A stretch of DNA of 64,000 bases from Cryptomeria japonica (Eukaryota > Streptophyta > Pinopsida > Cupressales > Cupressaceae). This document shows positions 46,116 to 58,677 of this stretch, one piece after another; the stretch's first letter is position 1; the number at the start of each line of letters is the position of its first letter. The translations under genes and the position numbers were made by a program. The notes beneath the pieces are model-generated. The model ran no database searches and had not been told where the DNA came from. It worked only from the letters and a program-made list of their open reading frames with translations. The stretch spans positions 269,857,870 to 269,921,869 of the forward strand of contig NC_081407.1 in NCBI RefSeq assembly GCF_030272615.1, written 5' to 3'.

Positions 46116-46208
46116 CTCTCCACTGGCGGCAACAACATCCAGATTAATTCTCTCTACCAGATCATTCTACTTTGATTCTTCAGTCTGAATAGGATTCAGA
46201 ACAACATG

Positions 46209-46936
46209 TTAACCATCATCATATCCGCAAGCTCTGATCTCTTTCCCAAGGTTCTCATCCACCTTCACATCTTCACTTTCCACTATCTTTCTCAGTCTCT
46301 TATTGTAGCACCGGTAGGCTTTGGTCTTTGTTGAATATCCCAAGAAAATTCCTTCATAACTTCTTGCATCAAACTTTCCTATGTCATCATCTCTCTTGAT
46401 GTAACATTTGCTACCAAATACTTTGAAATATCTCATAGTAGGAACATGACCTTTAATATGCACTCGGTTGAATGTGTAAACAATAGTTCTAATAGCTTCT
46501 CTCCAATAGATCTTTGGAACATTCCCTTCAATCAACATAGTCCTTACAACATCCAAAACTGTTTTGTTCTTCGTTTCAACAACTCCATTTCACTGAGGGG
46601 TTCTAGGAGCAGATAATTGTCTTCTAATCCCATTCTTTTCATATAATGAATTAAACTCATCAGAATAAATTTCTCCTCTCCTTTCAGATCTCAGACATTT
46701 CACCTTTAATCCTGACTTAGTCTCAACCTTTGCTTTGAATATCTTGAACTTGTCTAATGCTTTAGATTTCTCCTTCAAAAAGACAACCCACATCATCCTA
46801 GAATAATCATGAATAATCATCAATTAGCAATACTTCTAACTTTTATAGGTCCACATAGGCTAGTATGCACAAGATCTAGCAATTCATTAGATGTATATTG
46901 TTTTCTCTTGAAATAAATTCTTGTTTTCTTACCCAA
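46209..46936 (-). pseudogene. Copia integrase core (old Copia element)
   Basis: Frames 46823-46590 and 46556-46209: IHDYSRMMWVVFLKEKSKAL, then FNSLYEKNGIRRQLSAPRTP, RTMLIEGNVPKIYWREAI and the C-terminal KVFGSKCYIKRDD with GIFLGYS. Stops interrupt the core (for example just after PRTPQ near 46590). Confidence 0.88.
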
Positions 46937-47627
46937 TTAACATTCCTTACATACTAGATTTGCAAGCTTAACAATCTTAGGTAGATCTCTAATAGCTTGA
47001 GTAGAACTAATCTTAATTATTGAATCAAAATTAACATAACACATTCTCCTATGCCACAACCAACTTTCATCAATCTGAGCAATCAAACAAATTTTCTCAC
47101 CAGCATTCAAATGAAAAATATTACCTTCAGTCTTAGTTCTAGATGCAATCTCTATACCAGAAGCATTTAGGATCTTGCGTTTACCATTCTTGAATTGCAA
47201 ATCACAACCTTTGCCAACCATCTTTCCAACACTTAAAAGATTATGCTTCAAACCTTCAACATACAAGACATCTTCAGTATTATGCTTACCATCAAAAGAA
47301 ATAGAACCTCTACCATGGATCACAAAGGCTTTGTCATGTCCAAATCTCACTATTCCATCATCATACCTTTCCATACTCACAAATTTTATTTTATCACCAG
47401 TCATATGATGTTAACAACTGCTGTCAATTACCCATTCATCTTTTTCTTCAACTTTAGCAGCTAAAGCTTTCTCCTCAATAGTGCAGCTAGTGGAATCAAC
47501 AGGTACCAGTCCATCTTCTTTAATAGCAATGAACACAACTTCATCTTCTTTTGATTCTTCATCTGTAACACCTTCATTAGTAGCGTAATAGCAATTCTAA
47601 TAATTCCTATACTTTCGATTAGACTTG
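46937..47627 (-). pseudogene. Copia protease and pre-integrase zinc finger (old Copia element)
   Basis: Minus-strand reading gives a protease-like DEWVIDSSC, a stop, then HHMTGDKIKF and VLYVEGLKHNLLSVGKM, followed by the integrase zinc region LWHRRMCYVNFDSI and LVCKEC. The left edge of the nested Athila-like element (47628) cuts it from the gag half at 58678. Confidence 0.82.
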
Positions 47628-48868
47628 TGTCTACTCCAACAATAATAATAATAACTCTAATTGAAATCTCAAATCGAAGTTTGGACATTCATTTGGTAAA
47701 GTTACTATTTTCATGGCTAGTGCTCATTTAGTTATCAACCTAGGGACGTAGTACTTGAAATGGGTCTACACTATATATGCACTAAGTTCCTTCAATGGTT
47801 ATTCTACATTACTGCAACAACTAACATTGTGTGAAAAGGAAAGGCAAGAATAGAAATTATGAAAGGCTACAGGAAAAACTTATAAAAACAATGCTGGAAA
47901 GATCTAATATAAATAACAGAAATTACTCTGTTCTGGCTTGGCTGCAGGAATAGTCAGTGGATCTGTTTCCAGTGGTTGTAGGAATAGTCAAGGCAAGAAC
48001 TTCTACTGCAACTAAAGAAAAACTAATTTCAATGAGCACGCACATAGGATCACTCACCAAGTGGGCCCCCTTGGATGAGTGATATCAAGCTTCCAGAAAA
48101 CTACCTTTAATAGATCAGAACAACATATCTTTTATTCATTGCTTCCTGAAAATGATTACATGTTTTGAAAAGAAACTTAAGAATGCTTATCAAAATTCTC
48201 TGCTCTATTCCTTTCTATTATGTCTAACCTCTAAGAAAAAGGAAGAGCTTATCAATATAGAGAAGATCAACTACAATAGACAACACAAATCATGCCTAGA
48301 AGAAGAGGCAAATGATTGACTGATAAAGAAGATAACTAGAGCTAGGCTGCAAGAAACGTGGATCAAAACTGAACCACAGTCTTTGCATGCCATGGTGATG
48401 TTTTGTGAATTCAATGCCCACTAAAGTTAAACTTCAGTAGTGTTGCTTGGCTGCTCCGCCCATGCCGTACCTTGCGCTCGCTCAGCTCCTCTTCAGTTTG
48501 ATCTCCAGTTATTTCTTATGTGATCCTTCCTTATTCAGGCACGAAAGGAGAATATCCATCACGCCATCATTTATTATCTGCACTACAACAAAAACAACAT
48601 ACAAGGACATGCATACGCATTTTATTTAATTAACACATTCATTAATTCACATATGATATTACCCTAAATAATCCGCATAGCAACAGGAACAAATCACATG
48701 GCTGCAGGAATAAACTGGTAAAGTTCAAACATGATTTCATAAGTTCAGATTTAACACATGGAATACATATGGCCAATTTATAATACATCACTACTACTGT
48801 GCAAACCAAAAGATGTCAAAAACCTAAGAGTTTTGATGATAAAATCATGACAAAGTCTCAACTTATCA
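47628..48868 (-). repeat. 3' LTR of the Athila-like element (1,241 bp)
   Basis: TGTCTACTCCAACAATAATA...CAACTTATCA on the + strand. Matches 57450-58677 with substitutions and an extra segment of about 40 bases near 47800-47836. The + strand frame at 48447-48629 is a by-product, since a similar frame recurs in the other LTR. Confidence 0.92.
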
Positions 48869-48884
48869 TGCCCCCCCAACTTTA
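48869..48884 (-). other. Polypurine tract of the Athila-like element
   Basis: Minus strand TAAAGTTGGGGGGGCA directly before the 3' LTR. Confidence 0.8.
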
Positions 48885-49145
48885 AGAGCTTGCTGATCCT
48901 ACAACAAAAGGAAAATTTTCAACTCTTCAGTAACTCTTAAATCACCAATGGTGCCTTGACATGTCCCCCCTGAAGCCAAGTTCCAATAAAATCCTTTCAT
49001 TTTTTTCTAGCCTGGACCATCTAGCTGATTCTTTTGTGACTGCATCATAGTTCTGTTCTGTAGGCTGACATGCCAAAAGTGGCCACATAAGGATTGGGGG
49101 TTGAAAGATCAATGGTAGCCAGTTGTTGGCTTTCTCCCTGCCTAA

Positions 49146-51965
49146 CTATATATATTTGGGGGCTCTTTGCATGGCTGCTTGAAAATTTTGTAGTGAATAA
49201 GGTTCTCCTTGTTTTAACTGTTCCGGTAGATTATTCCAATGCTGAGTTAACCCTTTTATTGTAGCTGTCTTGCTAGTCTGAACCAAATGCTCATATGCTT
49301 GATAGACTTCTTCTCTCATTGGAAGCACTAATTTCTTAATATCATCTCTTACCAGTAATTTCTGCCACTCATAATAAAGAAATCTCGGTGCTTCTGATTC
49401 CCTCCTTAATGGTAATGGACAATCAAACTCTAATTTTTCATACTCCTTGGCTTGTGCCCCCATGATGATCTCATTTTGGATCCATGACATTAAAGCTTTG
49501 ATATAGATATCCCCAATATACACTAAAGGGTTCCACTCCCTATCTAAGGGTACAACATAGTTATGTAAGTACAATTCACATAGCAAATTCTTCAAAGCCA
49601 GTGGAGAGGTTTGGTAAGTATAAAAGAATTCTTCAGGTGTTTCTAAGGAGGGGCTAAGGTCCTTAATAATGCAGTTCAGTCTGAAATTCAGATACTGCTC
49701 TTTCAAGTGTATTTCATAAACTCTTGGAGGTGACCTACACTACATCAACTCAGGAACCATACTAAAAATTATTTCCACCTTAGCCTCTAATTCCACAATT
49801 TTGTTATCTCTCTTTTCAATTTCTTTTTATTGTTTATCAATAATCCCTTGCAACCTAGCCCTCTCTATTTCCCATTGTCTATAAAATGTTAAAACAATAG
49901 ATAAACTACTTAGGGATGAAGGAGGTCTAATAGGTGCTACCTTAGACCGTGGGATTTCCTCAAGAAACTCCTCAATCTGTGCTGACATCTCTCCAATATT
50001 TTCCTTAGGCTGCTGTAGAATGTCTCTAATAGTCTCTTCAAACTGCTCAGGAATATCTCCAACAGTTTCTTCCAATTGTTGAGGAATATCTCAAACAGTT
50101 TCTTCAAATTGTTGTGCCACAAAAGCAAGATTTTCTAGTTTATCCTCATCAAATTTTTCTTGGATTTCATCCACCGCAGGGCTTCCTTCCTCTGAAGTTT
50201 CAATATCTACAGGGCTTCCTTCTTCCAAAGTTTTAATTGTAATAACCTTTGTCGGATTACCCACAAGATGAGTCTTCTATGTCTTACTACGTGTTCTTCT
50301 TATATAAACTTTTGGAATGGCTGTAGGAGTTGCTTCAGTTGCTGCAAGAGTTTTTCTTTTTGTCCTACACCTCTTGGCTGTAGGAGGAATCTAAGTTACC
50401 TGCGGCTGGGCCATGGGTTCTTTATCTGTTTCATCCCTTTCCAACTCCTTCCCTTTAATTTGAGGAATTGATGAATCTCTTTGAAGAGAAGTAGAGGGTT
50501 GTTCTATATTTGCTTCAGCCGTCTCTTCCTCCATAATAACCGTGGCTCCTTCAGCAACAAGAAAATACCTGTCTACAACAACTACAGGGAAGAGGGTTCT
50601 ACAACATTTTCTTCTTCAACCGGCGGGTTATTTACAATAGGGGCATATTCAACCCTAAATTGTTGTATATCGTCAAATACGCCCCATTCCATTTGTGAAA
50701 CATCTCTTAGGGACCGTTGTACAAGCAACTTAACCAATTCATGATGGCTAACAGAGTGATTTCTATTTTTCTGTGTCTTCTCAGCACTTGTAGAAATGAG
50801 GTGGTATAAGAAATTAGGAACATTCACTCACCAACCATGCCGTAGATGACTAAGTAATTTAATATGAGGTGAATGCAGATTTGAATATCGCCCCTCACAT
50901 GTAATGTATTTCATAACATACAAAGCTACCTGAGGCCACTCTGCTGGCAAAGAAACCCTTCTAGTCCCTTGTTTGTCCACCATTAGGGGTCCATCTGTGG
51001 GAATTGTGAACTTTGCCTTGGCGCTCCTTGCATCTTTTGATTCTGGAAATAGTTCTCCTTCCTACAGCAACCCCGTTACTTCTGCTATTCGCTGCTCCTT
51101 AGCAATAACCCTCAAGGCTTTAACTGTAGCTTCTCCTTAATTAAAGGAATGCATAAATTCTACAGCAATTTCTTAGTTATAATTCTTGATTTTCAAGAAG
51201 TAATTCAACCAGCCGTGGTGTCTAAAATAATGCTCACAAAGAGCATCCTGCAACAACATTTCATGAACCATTGGCTCATGATGAATTGGATCACCACCCA
51301 TCTCTTACTCTGCTATTTTTTACTCTGCAGCTGAACCAAAATATCTGACAAACTTGCTAAATTGAAATTCTCATACATATCTCAATTCTGGTGGAAAAAT
51401 TTATTATTCCCTTGCGTGAAATAATAGCATAATAAGCAATGATGGAAAGAAATCATTTCAGAGTACCAAAAAGGACAGCTAATTAATCACTTTGGAAATT
51501 GAACCATAAAGCACCCCCCAACTTAACCTAGCACGTGTCCACACAAGTTGACAAGATTTCAGGAAGTGGAGCGGATTAAATAAAAGGATATAAACATAAT
51601 TAACTAATAAATGCATAATTAAAACAAAACACAATATAGACGTACCTGCAGTTGTACAAGAATGACGGTGAAATGACAGGTAAGAATGTGGGATGGAATG
51701 ATGTGGATGGGTATTTATTTACGGAGAAGAATATTCCCATAAAATATGGAAATATTTTATTATGAAGCGGCAAATATGTTCACTGCAAAGGCTGCAGGAA
51801 CTTTACCTTTATTACCTTGCTCAATTGCAGCAGGAAGCTGATGAGTTGCTGCAGGATCATTGTCAGTTGCTGTAGGAACTCCTCTTTGGTAGCTGGCTTA
51901 TGATATAGACGTAGTTGGTGACCATTTACTAAGAGTTTGAATCGAACGAGATCAATTGTGGACAA
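49146..51965 (-). pseudogene. Post-integrase ORF region of the Athila-like element
   Basis: Broken frames at 51965-51780, 50827-50582, 50075-49827 and 49706-49146 (186 codons). The upstream part has VPNFLYHLISTSAEKTQ and KLLVQRSLRDVSQMEWGVFD; the middle has imperfect repeats of EEIPEQFEETI type; the last frame is helical and Leu/Glu-rich (SPSLETPEEFFYTYQTSPLA). I see no transmembrane or protease features. The position matches the extra (env-like) ORF of Athila elements; the function is unknown. Confidence 0.5.
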
Positions 51966-52194
51966 ACAAACAGCTCCATTCTGGAAAACTTCTTCTATCT
52001 CATATGGACCTAACCACTTGGTTTGAAGTTTTCCTATAGCATCTTTATATCTGGAATCATATAGTAGTGCCCAGTCACCAGTTTTGAATTTCTTTTCCTT
52101 GATATACTTATCATGCCATTTTGTTCTTTGATTTTTGAATCAATTCTCTCTGTTGAACAACTATCTTTCTCCATTCATCTAGAGCATTTAATCG

Positions 52195-53268
52195 CTAAAT
52201 GCATTCTTTCTGTGCTTGAGATAATGCCATATTTAATTGCAAAGCTGTCATCAAGGTTTTATGCTCAAATTCAATAGGCATCATTGTTGTTTTGCCATAA
52301 ACCATCTCAAAAGGTGTGAAACCAATTGGTGTTTTCCAAGTTGTTCTATATGCCTGAATTGCTTCTGAAAGCCGATGAGACCAATCTTTCTTGTGAACAT
52401 ACACTATTTTTGTAAGAATAGCCTCAAGCTCTCTATTTGTAACTTTTACTTGTCCATTATCCTATGGATGATATGGAGTAGATTTTCTATGCCTTATATT
52501 GTATTCATTGACCAAAGCTTTTATCAATGTTGAAGTAAATTGAGGTCCCTGGTCTGAGACAATTCCCCTTGGTACTCCATATCTTGTAAATATCTCCTCA
52601 TAAAGAAACTTAGCTACCTTATTATCTCTTGCATGTGTCATGGCATGAGCTTCTACTCATTTTGTTGCATAGTCTGTACATACCAAAATATAAGATCTGC
52701 CATTATAAGGTGGATCAATTGGGCCAACAAAATCTAATCCTCACTTGTCAAATGGTGCAACTGATATTTGTGGATATAGTGGCATCTCATCAGATTTTGT
52801 AGGTCTTCCCATTCACTGACATCTGTCACATTTCCGTGTATACTATGTTGCATCCTTATGTAATGTGGGCCAATAGTATCCTATATTGAGTATTTTCAGT
52901 GTTGTTCTTTTGGCAGAAAAATGGCCTCCACATGGCTCATCATGACATGCATGCAGGATGTCATACGTTTCATCTTCTCTGACACATCTTCTCATGACTT
53001 GGTTAAGTCTAGTGTAAAATAGACAATCAACAACCCATGAGAAGTTAAAACTTTTTTCAACTAGCAACCTTCTTTCCTTAGGAGAGAAATAAATTGGCAT
53101 CTTAGTGGCAACTAAATAGTTGGCAATATCAACATACCAAGGAGTGTGAGCTTGAATGAGAAACAAATGTTCATCTGGAAAAGCATCATCTATCATTGTA
53201 GAATCTTCTTGCAATTGAAGTCTTGAAAGATAATCTGCAACCACATTAGACTTCCCTGGTTGCATCAA
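52195..53268 (-). pseudogene. Integrase of the Athila-like element
   Basis: Zinc finger HACHDEPCGGHFSAKRT and GYYWPTLHKDAT (53268-52843). The core is visible through several stops between 52840 and 52440 (GLDFVGPIDPPYNGRSYILV, YGVPRGIVSDQGPQF). C-terminal part 52404-52195 (WSHRLSEAIQAYRTTWKTP, FEMVYGKT). Broken. Confidence 0.85.
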
Positions 53269-53274
53269 TAATAA

Positions 53275-53808
53275 CTAGCGAGCTAATATACCAGTGATTG
53301 ATGGCTTATTCATGAGATATCTAATTGCAGTATGATCTGTATGCACAAATATGGGATATCCTGTGATATAGTGTCTAAATTTGTTAAGTGCATATATGAC
53401 AACCAACATTTCTTTTTCAGTGACTATGTAATTTAATTCAGGTCCCTCCAAATTCTTGCTAATATAATATATTGCATTTTCCAATTTGTCAATTTTCTGT
53501 CCTAACACTACTCCTATTGCATAATCAGATGCATATGTATGGATTTGGAATGGTAGAGACCAATTTGGGCCTTTAAGAACTGGTGCTTGAGTCAAGGCAT
53601 GCTTAAGCTTTAAGAAAGCTTCATTGCATGCTGGGGTCCATTTAAATTCTATATCTCTAGTAAGCAGTGAATAGAAGGGACTTGCAATTTTACTGAAATC
53701 TTTGATAAACCATCTGTAGTATCCAACATGACCAAGAAAACTTCTCACATCTTTTTGCTTCACAGGGTCATTAATATGCTGAATAACCTCAATCTTTGTT
53801 GGATCCAC
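53275..53808 (-). pseudogene. RNase H region of the Athila-like element
   Basis: 177 open codons: connection domain RSFLGHVGYYRWFIKDFSKI, then RNase H with YASDYAIGVVLGQK, AIYYISKNLEGPELNY, EKEMLVVIYALNKFRHYI and FVHTDHTAIRYLM. Only one RNase H domain, unlike the Tat-type element at 8.8-25.1 kb. Confidence 0.9.
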
Positions 53809-53817
53809 CTGGATGCC

Positions 53818-54500
53818 TTATACAGAGATATGATGACCAAGGACTATTCCTTCTTCTATCATGATGAAACACTTCTCATTATTTAAGGACAAATTGTAGT
53901 CTTCCCATTGTTGCAAAACTTTCTTCAAATTACCCAATGCTTGCTCAAATTCAGAACCACAAGTTGTAAAGTCATCCATGTAAATTTCCATAATATCTTG
54001 AGAAATATCAAAAAAGATATGGATCACTGCTCTTTGAAAAGTGGCTGGAGCATTACACAACCCAAAAGGAAGAACAAAATATGCATACGTGCCCCATGGA
54101 CAAGTAAATGTTGTCTTCTCTTGATCCTCGGGGGCTATCTGGATCTGATTGTAGCCACTGAATCCATCAAGTAATGAAAAATATCTTTTACCAGCTAGAG
54201 AATCCAATACCTGATCCACAAATGGTATTGGAAAATTATCTTTTCTTGTTGCTAAGTTCAGAGCTCTATAATCAACACATACCCTCCATTTTCCTCCTTT
54301 TTAGGGACTATGACCAGAGGTGATACCCATTGGCTGTCAGAGATAGGATAGATAAACCCAGCTTTTAATAACTTCTGCAATTCTTCTTTAACTACCTCCT
54401 TCAAGGAAGGATTGATTCTTCTTTGAGGTTGTCTGAGTGGGCAACACTCTTCCTTTATATAAATACAATGGGTGCAAACTGCTGGATCTATCCCATTCAT
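53818..54500 (-). pseudogene. Reverse transcriptase of the Athila-like element
   Basis: Frames 54500-54258 and 54219-53818. Motifs: VVKEELQKLLKAGFIYPISD, SPLVIVPKK, YFSLLDGFSGYNQIQIAPED, FTCPWGTYAYFVLPFGLCNA and the catalytic YMDDF. A frameshift near 54240 separates the halves. Confidence 0.92.
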
Positions 54501-54967
54501 ATCCTTGTAATCTCATGCAAAAGCATTTTTATGAAGTTTCAGCAAGTCCACAAGGCCCTCTTTTTGAGTATCTGATAGATCTCTATTGATATTCAAATAT
54601 TTATTCAATTCCACTTCTATCTTAATAGTAAGATCAATTTGGTTTATATCAGAAAAATGAGAAGAAGATAATTCTTGTGGCAACAGAGTATGCAATATAT
54701 CAGTGGTTGCAGGAAAGTCCAAACCTGCAATATTCAGAACCAATTCTTGAAATTTTTGCCCTTCTATTAACTCATTTATCAGAATTTTATAAAGAATTGA
54801 TTCCTCATCATATAACTGCATGAGTGGTCCTTGATTAATCATCATAAGGTGTTAATAGAGTCAATTTCCTCAGATTCTTCTCCCAAAATAGGCCAAACGG
54901 CTTGTTGTTGTTCAAGCTGGGGTTATGCTGGAGAATACAAGGCTAATGTTTTTATAGAACTCCCATC

Positions 54968-55585
54968 TTAAATAGTCATATCCCCTGATCTACATCCAAT
55001 ATATGCATCAACTGTGGCAAGCCAAGGTCTACCCAAAATGACCGGATATCCTCCCAATGTTGCTTTTGGAGATAAAATCATAAAGTCTATAGGATATTCC
55101 CAGGAATCTAGAATAACTACTACATCCTCTATGATACCATCAGGTCTCACTATTGAGCTATTAGCAAGCTATAGAACTGTGGGTGTAGGCCTTAAACTAT
55201 TGATCTCAAGCTATTTCATTACTTCCCTTGTCATCACATTAATGGCTGCCCCTAAATCAATCAAAACATTTTTTATTTGACTGCCATTAATGACTATACT
55301 CACAACAGGACTACTTGGATCAGAATACTTTGGAATGACAATCTTACCTAACATAATATCGGCCAGTTGACCCATAACATGAATTGTTTGTGGATCCTTT
55401 TTCTTCCTGTCAGGTTTTTTTAGACATGCTTCTCTCAATGCCTTACCATATATGGGAACATCCTTTATTGCTTGCAACAATGGAATTTTAACACAAATAT
55501 GCTTCAGTTGATCAATAATATCAAAGCTTTGTTGTTGTTCTGTGGGAACTTCCTTTTCTTGCAATCTATGGGGAAATGGTGGCAA
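54968..55585 (-). pseudogene. Aspartic protease region of the Athila-like element
   Basis: VLIDLGAAINVM at the active site (plant elements of this type often have DLGAS) and, further on, YPVILGRPWLATVDAYIGC. Stops lie between the two parts. Confidence 0.82.
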
Positions 55586-56370
55586 TATTTGATTATGAGG
55601 TATTGTATCTGTTGGATTAGAGATTTCTCACTCCTCTTGTACCTCAATGATAACTGGATGAGAGGGATTAGGTAGAGTTGTTCAAGACCGGAGGTGCATA
55701 TCATTTAGAGATAAAGAATAGGCTTGGTATTGATTAACATCACCTGAATAAGCTTGTGGTTGTTGTTGAGACTTAATATTAGGATTTGGCAACGGTTGAG
55801 TAGGCAACTGTGTTGGTTTAGGCGGTGCAACAGTGGCTACAGGAGGAGGCATTAATGTAGGAGGTTGTGGCTGCTGAATAGGTGGGTGATAACCAAAAGA
55901 TTAGGCATTCCATGGTGGGCTTCCTGTCCATTAAGAAGTAGGTTGCCAATTCCCTTGAAACTGGTTTCCTTGGCCTTGAGGTGGGTACCGGTTCCCTTGT
56001 GGCTGCTGCCACTATGGCATTTGATTACCAAAATGCTACCCTTGGCCTTGAGAACAATACCAGTTTTGATAATTATCAAGATTTTGTGAATACGGTGATT
56101 GCCATTGGTTAGTTGGTGCATAATAATTTCCACTATAACCAGAAAAAGAAAGTGGATTTGGAGGCATACCTTGTCTTTAGAAATTTGGTCTTCTTTGAGC
56201 AACATAGAAGACTTGCTCGTCCTCACCTTGAATTGGCTTGAAGTCAGGTACCTCCACATTTGAACCATTTTACATCTGCAATCCTTCTTTCACTGTTTAC
56301 AATGAGGACATAATTCTGCAAGAAATGCATCAGCTTCCTCATGCTTCTTCTTAGCTGCCAGTGTATCCAA

Positions 56371-57327
56371 CTAGGTAGCCGTATTGTTTATAATGTCCTC
56401 CTTGAAGTCATTTAATAGATGACTAAGTTCCAATCTAGAAACTCCAGTTCTAGATGCTGATAATGGCGCTCCTGGTTTAAATCTCCTATTCTTCTTAGAA
56501 GCAGATCTGAAATACTTCTTGTAAATTTGTCCTATTTTAGCCCAAGTGGATTGTGTAATGTCACCTCCTCCCATAAGATCCATGGAATTAGTGCATTCAT
56601 CACTGACTCCCCTCAAAAATATCAACTTGAGGGAATCTTCATTGAGAGTACTATGTTTGAAATTTTGGACACTAAACAGAAACCTTTCCAAGTAATCTTC
56701 AAGAATCTCATCTTCAATTTGTGTCATTCTAAAGATATCATCCCCATGATGATCAGTACCTCTACAATAATATTTGTATTTTGCAAGAAACAACCATTTC
56801 ATCTCATCCCATGTATTGATTATGCTACTGCCCAAGCTCATAAACCATCTAAAGGATGACTCCTTCAAAGTGGCAGGAAATTTTTTGAGTTTATGGGCAT
56901 CTATAGTATAGCCAAAACTCCTACAGAGAACATCAAACTCAAACAAAAATGTGTCTGGATCCTCTATCACCAATCCATAGAATTTAGGGAGTGAAGATGC
57001 TGGAATGTTCTTGAGATTAGCATTATCATGTTGATCAGATATGGGAAACTCAAATGTTGGACCTGGTAGTGATGGTGGATTATTCCAACCAGGAGGTGGG
57101 TTCCCTTGCATTGGACTTGTGGGGGTTGTTACTATAGGAAATTCTTCTTCTTGAAGACCAAAAAGGAACTGAAGACTACCTTCCAAAAATTCAGATTCGG
57201 GGTGGTTCAAATTCTGTGGGGCTTGGTAAAGTTTAGAAAAAGGATTTATATCTGGGAGATTTTCTTCTGCATAATTAGAATGAGTGGGCAGAAATCTACG
57301 TCTGGGGTCTCTTCTTCTTCTATGCAT
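56371..57327 (-). pseudogene. Gag of the Athila-like element
   Basis: 318 open codons starting MHRRRRDPRRRFLPTH. The Gag core contains FEFDVLCRSFGYTIDAHKLK, FRWFMSLGSSIINTWDEMKW and YLERFLFSVQNFKHSTLNED. The region after it (55.6-56.3 kb) is Gln/Pro/Gly-rich and broken, and includes the expected nucleocapsid part. The closest start to the LTR was chosen. Confidence 0.85.
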
Positions 57328-57426
57328 GTAGATTCATAAAATTTTTCAAACGATCAGGTATTCCCCAAAACAATTAACCGAAAAATGAAAACAATAATAA
57401 CCATGAAAGGTTCTTAGTTTGACACC

Positions 57427-57445
57427 ATCCTTGGCAATGACACAA
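57427..57445 (-). other. Primer binding site of the Athila-like element
   Basis: Minus strand TTGTGTCATTGCCAAGGAT, four bases inside the LTR. It is the Athila-type site (TGGCGCCGTTGCC...) changed mostly by C-to-T and G-to-A, as expected from decay of methylated DNA. Confidence 0.7.
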
Positions 57446-57449
57446 AAAA

Positions 57450-58677
57450 TGTCTACTCCAACAATAATAATAATAACTCTAATTGAAATCTCAACCCAAA
57501 GTTTGGACATTCATCTAGTAAAGTTACTATTTTCATGGCTAGTGCTCATTTAGTTATCAACCCAAGGACGTAGTACTTGAAATGGGTCTGCACTATATAT
57601 GCACTAAGTTCCTTCAATGTGAAAAGGAAAGGTAAGAATGGAAATAATGAAAGGCTATAGGAAAAACTTATAAAAACAATGCTGGAAAGATCTAATATAA
57701 ATAACAGAAATTACTCTGTTTTGGCTTGGTTACAGGAACAGTCAGTGGATCTGTTTCCAGTGGCTGCAGGAACAATTAAGGCAAGAACTTCTACTGCAAC
57801 TAAATAAAAACTAATTTCAATGAGCACGCACACAAGATCACTCACCAAGTGCGCCCCCTTGTATGAGTGATATCAAGCTTCCAGAAAACTACCTTTAACG
57901 GATCAGAACAACATATCTTTTATTCATTGCTTCCTGAAAATGATTACATATTTTGAAAAGAAACTTAAGAATGCTTATCAAAATTCTTTGCTCTATTCCT
58001 TTCTATTTTGTCTAACCTCTAAGAAAAAAGAAGAGCTTATTAATAAAGAGAAGATCAACTACAATAGACAACACAAATCATGCCCAGAAGAAGAGGCAGA
58101 TGATTGACTGATAAAGAAGATAACTAGAGCTTGACTGCAGGAAACATGGATCGAAACTGAACCACAGTCTTTGCACGCCGTGGCGATGTTTTGTGAATTC
58201 AATGCCCACTAAAGTTAAGCTTCAGTAGTGTTGCTTGGCTGCTCCACCCATGTCGTACCTTGCGCTCGCTCAACTCCTCTTCAGTTTGATCTCTAGTTAT
58301 TTCTTATGTGATCCTTCCTTCTTCAGGCGTGAAAGGAGAATATCCACTGTGACATCATTTATTATCTGCACTACAACAAAAACAGCATACAAGGACATGC
58401 ATATGCATTTTATTTATTTAACACATTCATTAATTCACATATGATATTACCCTAAATAATCCGCATAGCAACAGGAACAAATCACATGGCTGTAGGAATA
58501 AATGGTATGGCTGCAGGAATAGACCGACAAAGTTCAAACATGATTTCATAAGTTCAGGTTTAACACATGGAATACATATAGTCAATTTACAATACATCAC
58601 TACTACTATGCAAACCAAAAGATGTAAAAAACCTAAGAGTTTTGATGATAAAATCATGACAAAGTCTCAACTTATCA
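57450..58677 (-). repeat. 5' LTR of the Athila-like element (1,228 bp)
   Basis: TGTCTACTCCAACAATAATA...CAACTTATCA on the + strand, paired with 47628-48868. Contains several GGCTGCAGGAA-type words. Confidence 0.92.

Larger units (their letters stand above)
47628..58677 (-). mobile_element. Athila-like Ty3/Gypsy element, 11.0 kb, nested in Copia
   Basis: LTRs 47628-48868 and 57450-58677; perfect TSD ACTTG (47623-47627 and 58678-58682). On the minus strand: primer site, gag, protease, RT, RNase H and integrase in Gypsy order, then 3 kb with further short ORFs, then a polypurine tract. The primer site resembles the tRNA-Asp-type site of Athila elements, and extra coding space after integrase also fits that group. 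All ORFs carry stops. It split the old Copia element between gag and protease. Confidence 0.92.

Noticed and set aside
48447-48629. + strand ORF with a hydrophobic N-terminus, recurring at 58235-58444
   Set aside because: Both copies lie in the two LTRs of the Athila-like element, antisense to it. Recurrence is due to LTR duplication, not a gene family.
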